Shown here: positions 63,159 to 64,000 of the stretch, one piece after another
How positions within the stretch are numbered: the first letter of the stretch is position 1
Layout of the letters: each line of letters opens with the position of its first letter
From: Promicromonospora sp. Populi
Lineage (GTDB): Bacteria; Actinomycetota; Actinomycetes; Actinomycetales; Cellulomonadaceae
Length of the DNA stretch: 64,000 bases
Reading direction: 5' to 3'
Assembly: GCF_041081105.1 (NCBI RefSeq)
Contig: NZ_CP163528.1
Span: 620,001-684,000, forward strand
Position numbers and translations under genes: made by a program
Notes under the pieces: generated by a model
Seen by the model: only the letters and a program-made list of their open reading frames with translations
Told to the model about the DNA's origin: nothing
Database searches by the model: none

Positions 63159-63992
63159 ATGAACCGTGCAGCCCTCGCCGACTTTCTCCGCCGACGCCGG
63201 GAGGCCCTGCGCCCGTCCGACGTCGGGCTGGTGCCGGGACCGCGCCGTCGGGCACCGGGACTGCGCCGCGAGGAGGTGGCCGCCCTGACCGGGATGTCCG
63301 TGGACTACTACGCCCGGCTGGAGCAGCAGCGCGGGCCGCAGCCGTCGGAGCAGATGCTCGCCGCGCTCACGCGGACGCTGCGCCTGACCGTCGAGGAACG
63401 CGACTACGTGTTCCGGCTCGCCGGGCACGGCGCGCCCCGGCGTATGCCGCTCGAGTCCCACGTGGCGCCGCCCCTGCTGCGTGTGCTGGACCGGCTTGAG
63501 GACACCCCGGCCGTGATCCTGACGGGTGCGGGCGAGACGCTCGTGCAGAACCGCCTCGCCGAGGCGATCTTCGGCGCACCGCCGGCCGCCGGTCTGGCCC
63601 GCAGCTCCGTGTACCGGTGGTTCACGGACCCGGGCGCCAGGAACGTGTACCCGCCCGACGACCACGAGCGCCAGGGCCGGAGCCAGGTCGCGACCCTGCG
63701 GGCCGCGCACGCCGCGGCCGGGCCCGGCTCGTCCGCCGACGAGGTGCTGCACGCCCTGCTGCGGGAGAGCCCCGAGTTCGTCCGGGTCTGGGAGCTGCAC
63801 GAGGTGTCGCGCCGATATGAGGACCACAAGACGCTGGTGCACCCGGAGCTCGGCCGGATCGACGTGGACTGCCAGGCGCTGTTCACCGAGGACCAGTCGC
63901 AGGCGCTCCTGGTGCTCACCCCGGCGCCGAACAGCGAGGCGGAGGAGAAGATCCGCCTGCTGGCGGTCCTGGGCCACGAGACCTTCGCGTAG
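63159..63992 (+). CDS. XRE-family regulator with MmyB-like ligand domain
   Basis: The product is 277 residues. The N-terminal helix-turn-helix contains PGLRREEVAALTGMSVDYYA and RLEQQRGPQPSEQML, typical of this actinobacterial family. Residues from about 105 form the MmyB-like PAS-related domain (VQNRLAEAIFG, SVYRWFTDP), which binds fatty acid-like ligands in relatives. It is divergent from the SDR gene and probably controls it. Confidence 0.92.
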   Translation: MNRAALADFLRRRREALRPSDVGLVPGPRRRAPGLRREEVAALTGMSVDYYARLEQQRGPQPSEQMLAALTRTLRLTVEERDYVFRLAGHGAPRRMPLESHVAPPLLRVLDRLEDTPAVILTGAGETLVQNRLAEAIFGAPPAAGLARSSVYRWFTDPGARNVYPPDDHERQGRSQVATLRAAHAAAGPGSSADEVLHALLRESPEFVRVWELHEVSRRYEDHKTLVHPELGRIDVDCQALFTEDQSQALLVLTPAPNSEAEEKIRLLAVLGHETFA

Positions 63993-64000
63993 GCGTAGGT

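Overview
This window is high-GC actinobacterial chromosome. Evidence for this includes InhA-type FabI next to FabG, SURF1 and DUF3099 genes, GlgC/GlgA, a MmyB-type regulator, a Zur-controlled set of zinc-free ribosomal proteins, and many start codons placed 6-8 nt after a TANNNT hexamer, the usual arrangement for leaderless actinobacterial transcripts. Gene content suggests Micrococcales, perhaps Promicromonosporaceae/Cellulomonadaceae, but this is inference. No rRNA, tRNA, insertion sequence or CRISPR array was seen.

Layout. 1-3.8 kb: lipoprotein, TetR and a cytochrome P450, then a DUF4037 protein. 3.8-7.3 kb: a complete vanH-vanA-vanX glycopeptide-resistance operon, visibly less GC-rich than its surroundings, with a VanY-type D,D-carboxypeptidase just upstream and no vanRS nearby. 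7.3-13.1 kb: SDR/HxlR pair, a secreted protein, and a secreted sugar dehydrogenase-like/LamG protein with a ThuA-like protein. 13.1-18.9 kb: a branched-chain-amino-acid-type ABC transporter with a divergent LacI regulator and operator-like sites between them. 19.1-23.8 kb: ATP-grasp enzyme, then a Zur-type divergent promoter driving rpmB-rpsN-rpmJ-rpmE2-rpmG-rpmF on one side and a CobW-like protein lacking a P-loop on the other.

24-36.5 kb is the most accessory-looking part: a proline-rich repeat secreted protein, a cytidine deaminase-ASCH fusion, TetR, a NUDIX hydrolase overlapping tail-to-tail with a membrane-tethered STAND/TPR ATPase, a PanE-like reductase, a small unknown gene, and a MazG-like pyrophosphohydrolase followed by a GIY-YIG plus DUF2075 helicase. 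The last two look like a candidate defence pair.

36.5-64 kb is mostly conserved housekeeping sequence: DedA, a serine hydrolase, a MacB/FtsX exporter, a frameshifted zinc metallopeptidase, a NERD-like protein, ABC-F, SURF1, fabG-fabI, sixA, serB, glgC/glgA, NfeD-SPFH, and a TetR-controlled heterodimeric ABC exporter, ending with an SDR and a MmyB-type regulator.

Two genome-level features stand out. A family of three related long palindromes (18946, 45908, 62166) shares a GTAGAC-NNN-GTCTAC-like centre and sits at gene 3' ends. Other, unrelated long-stem palindromes fill many of the remaining intergenic gaps, including a perfect loopless 54-nt one at 50777.
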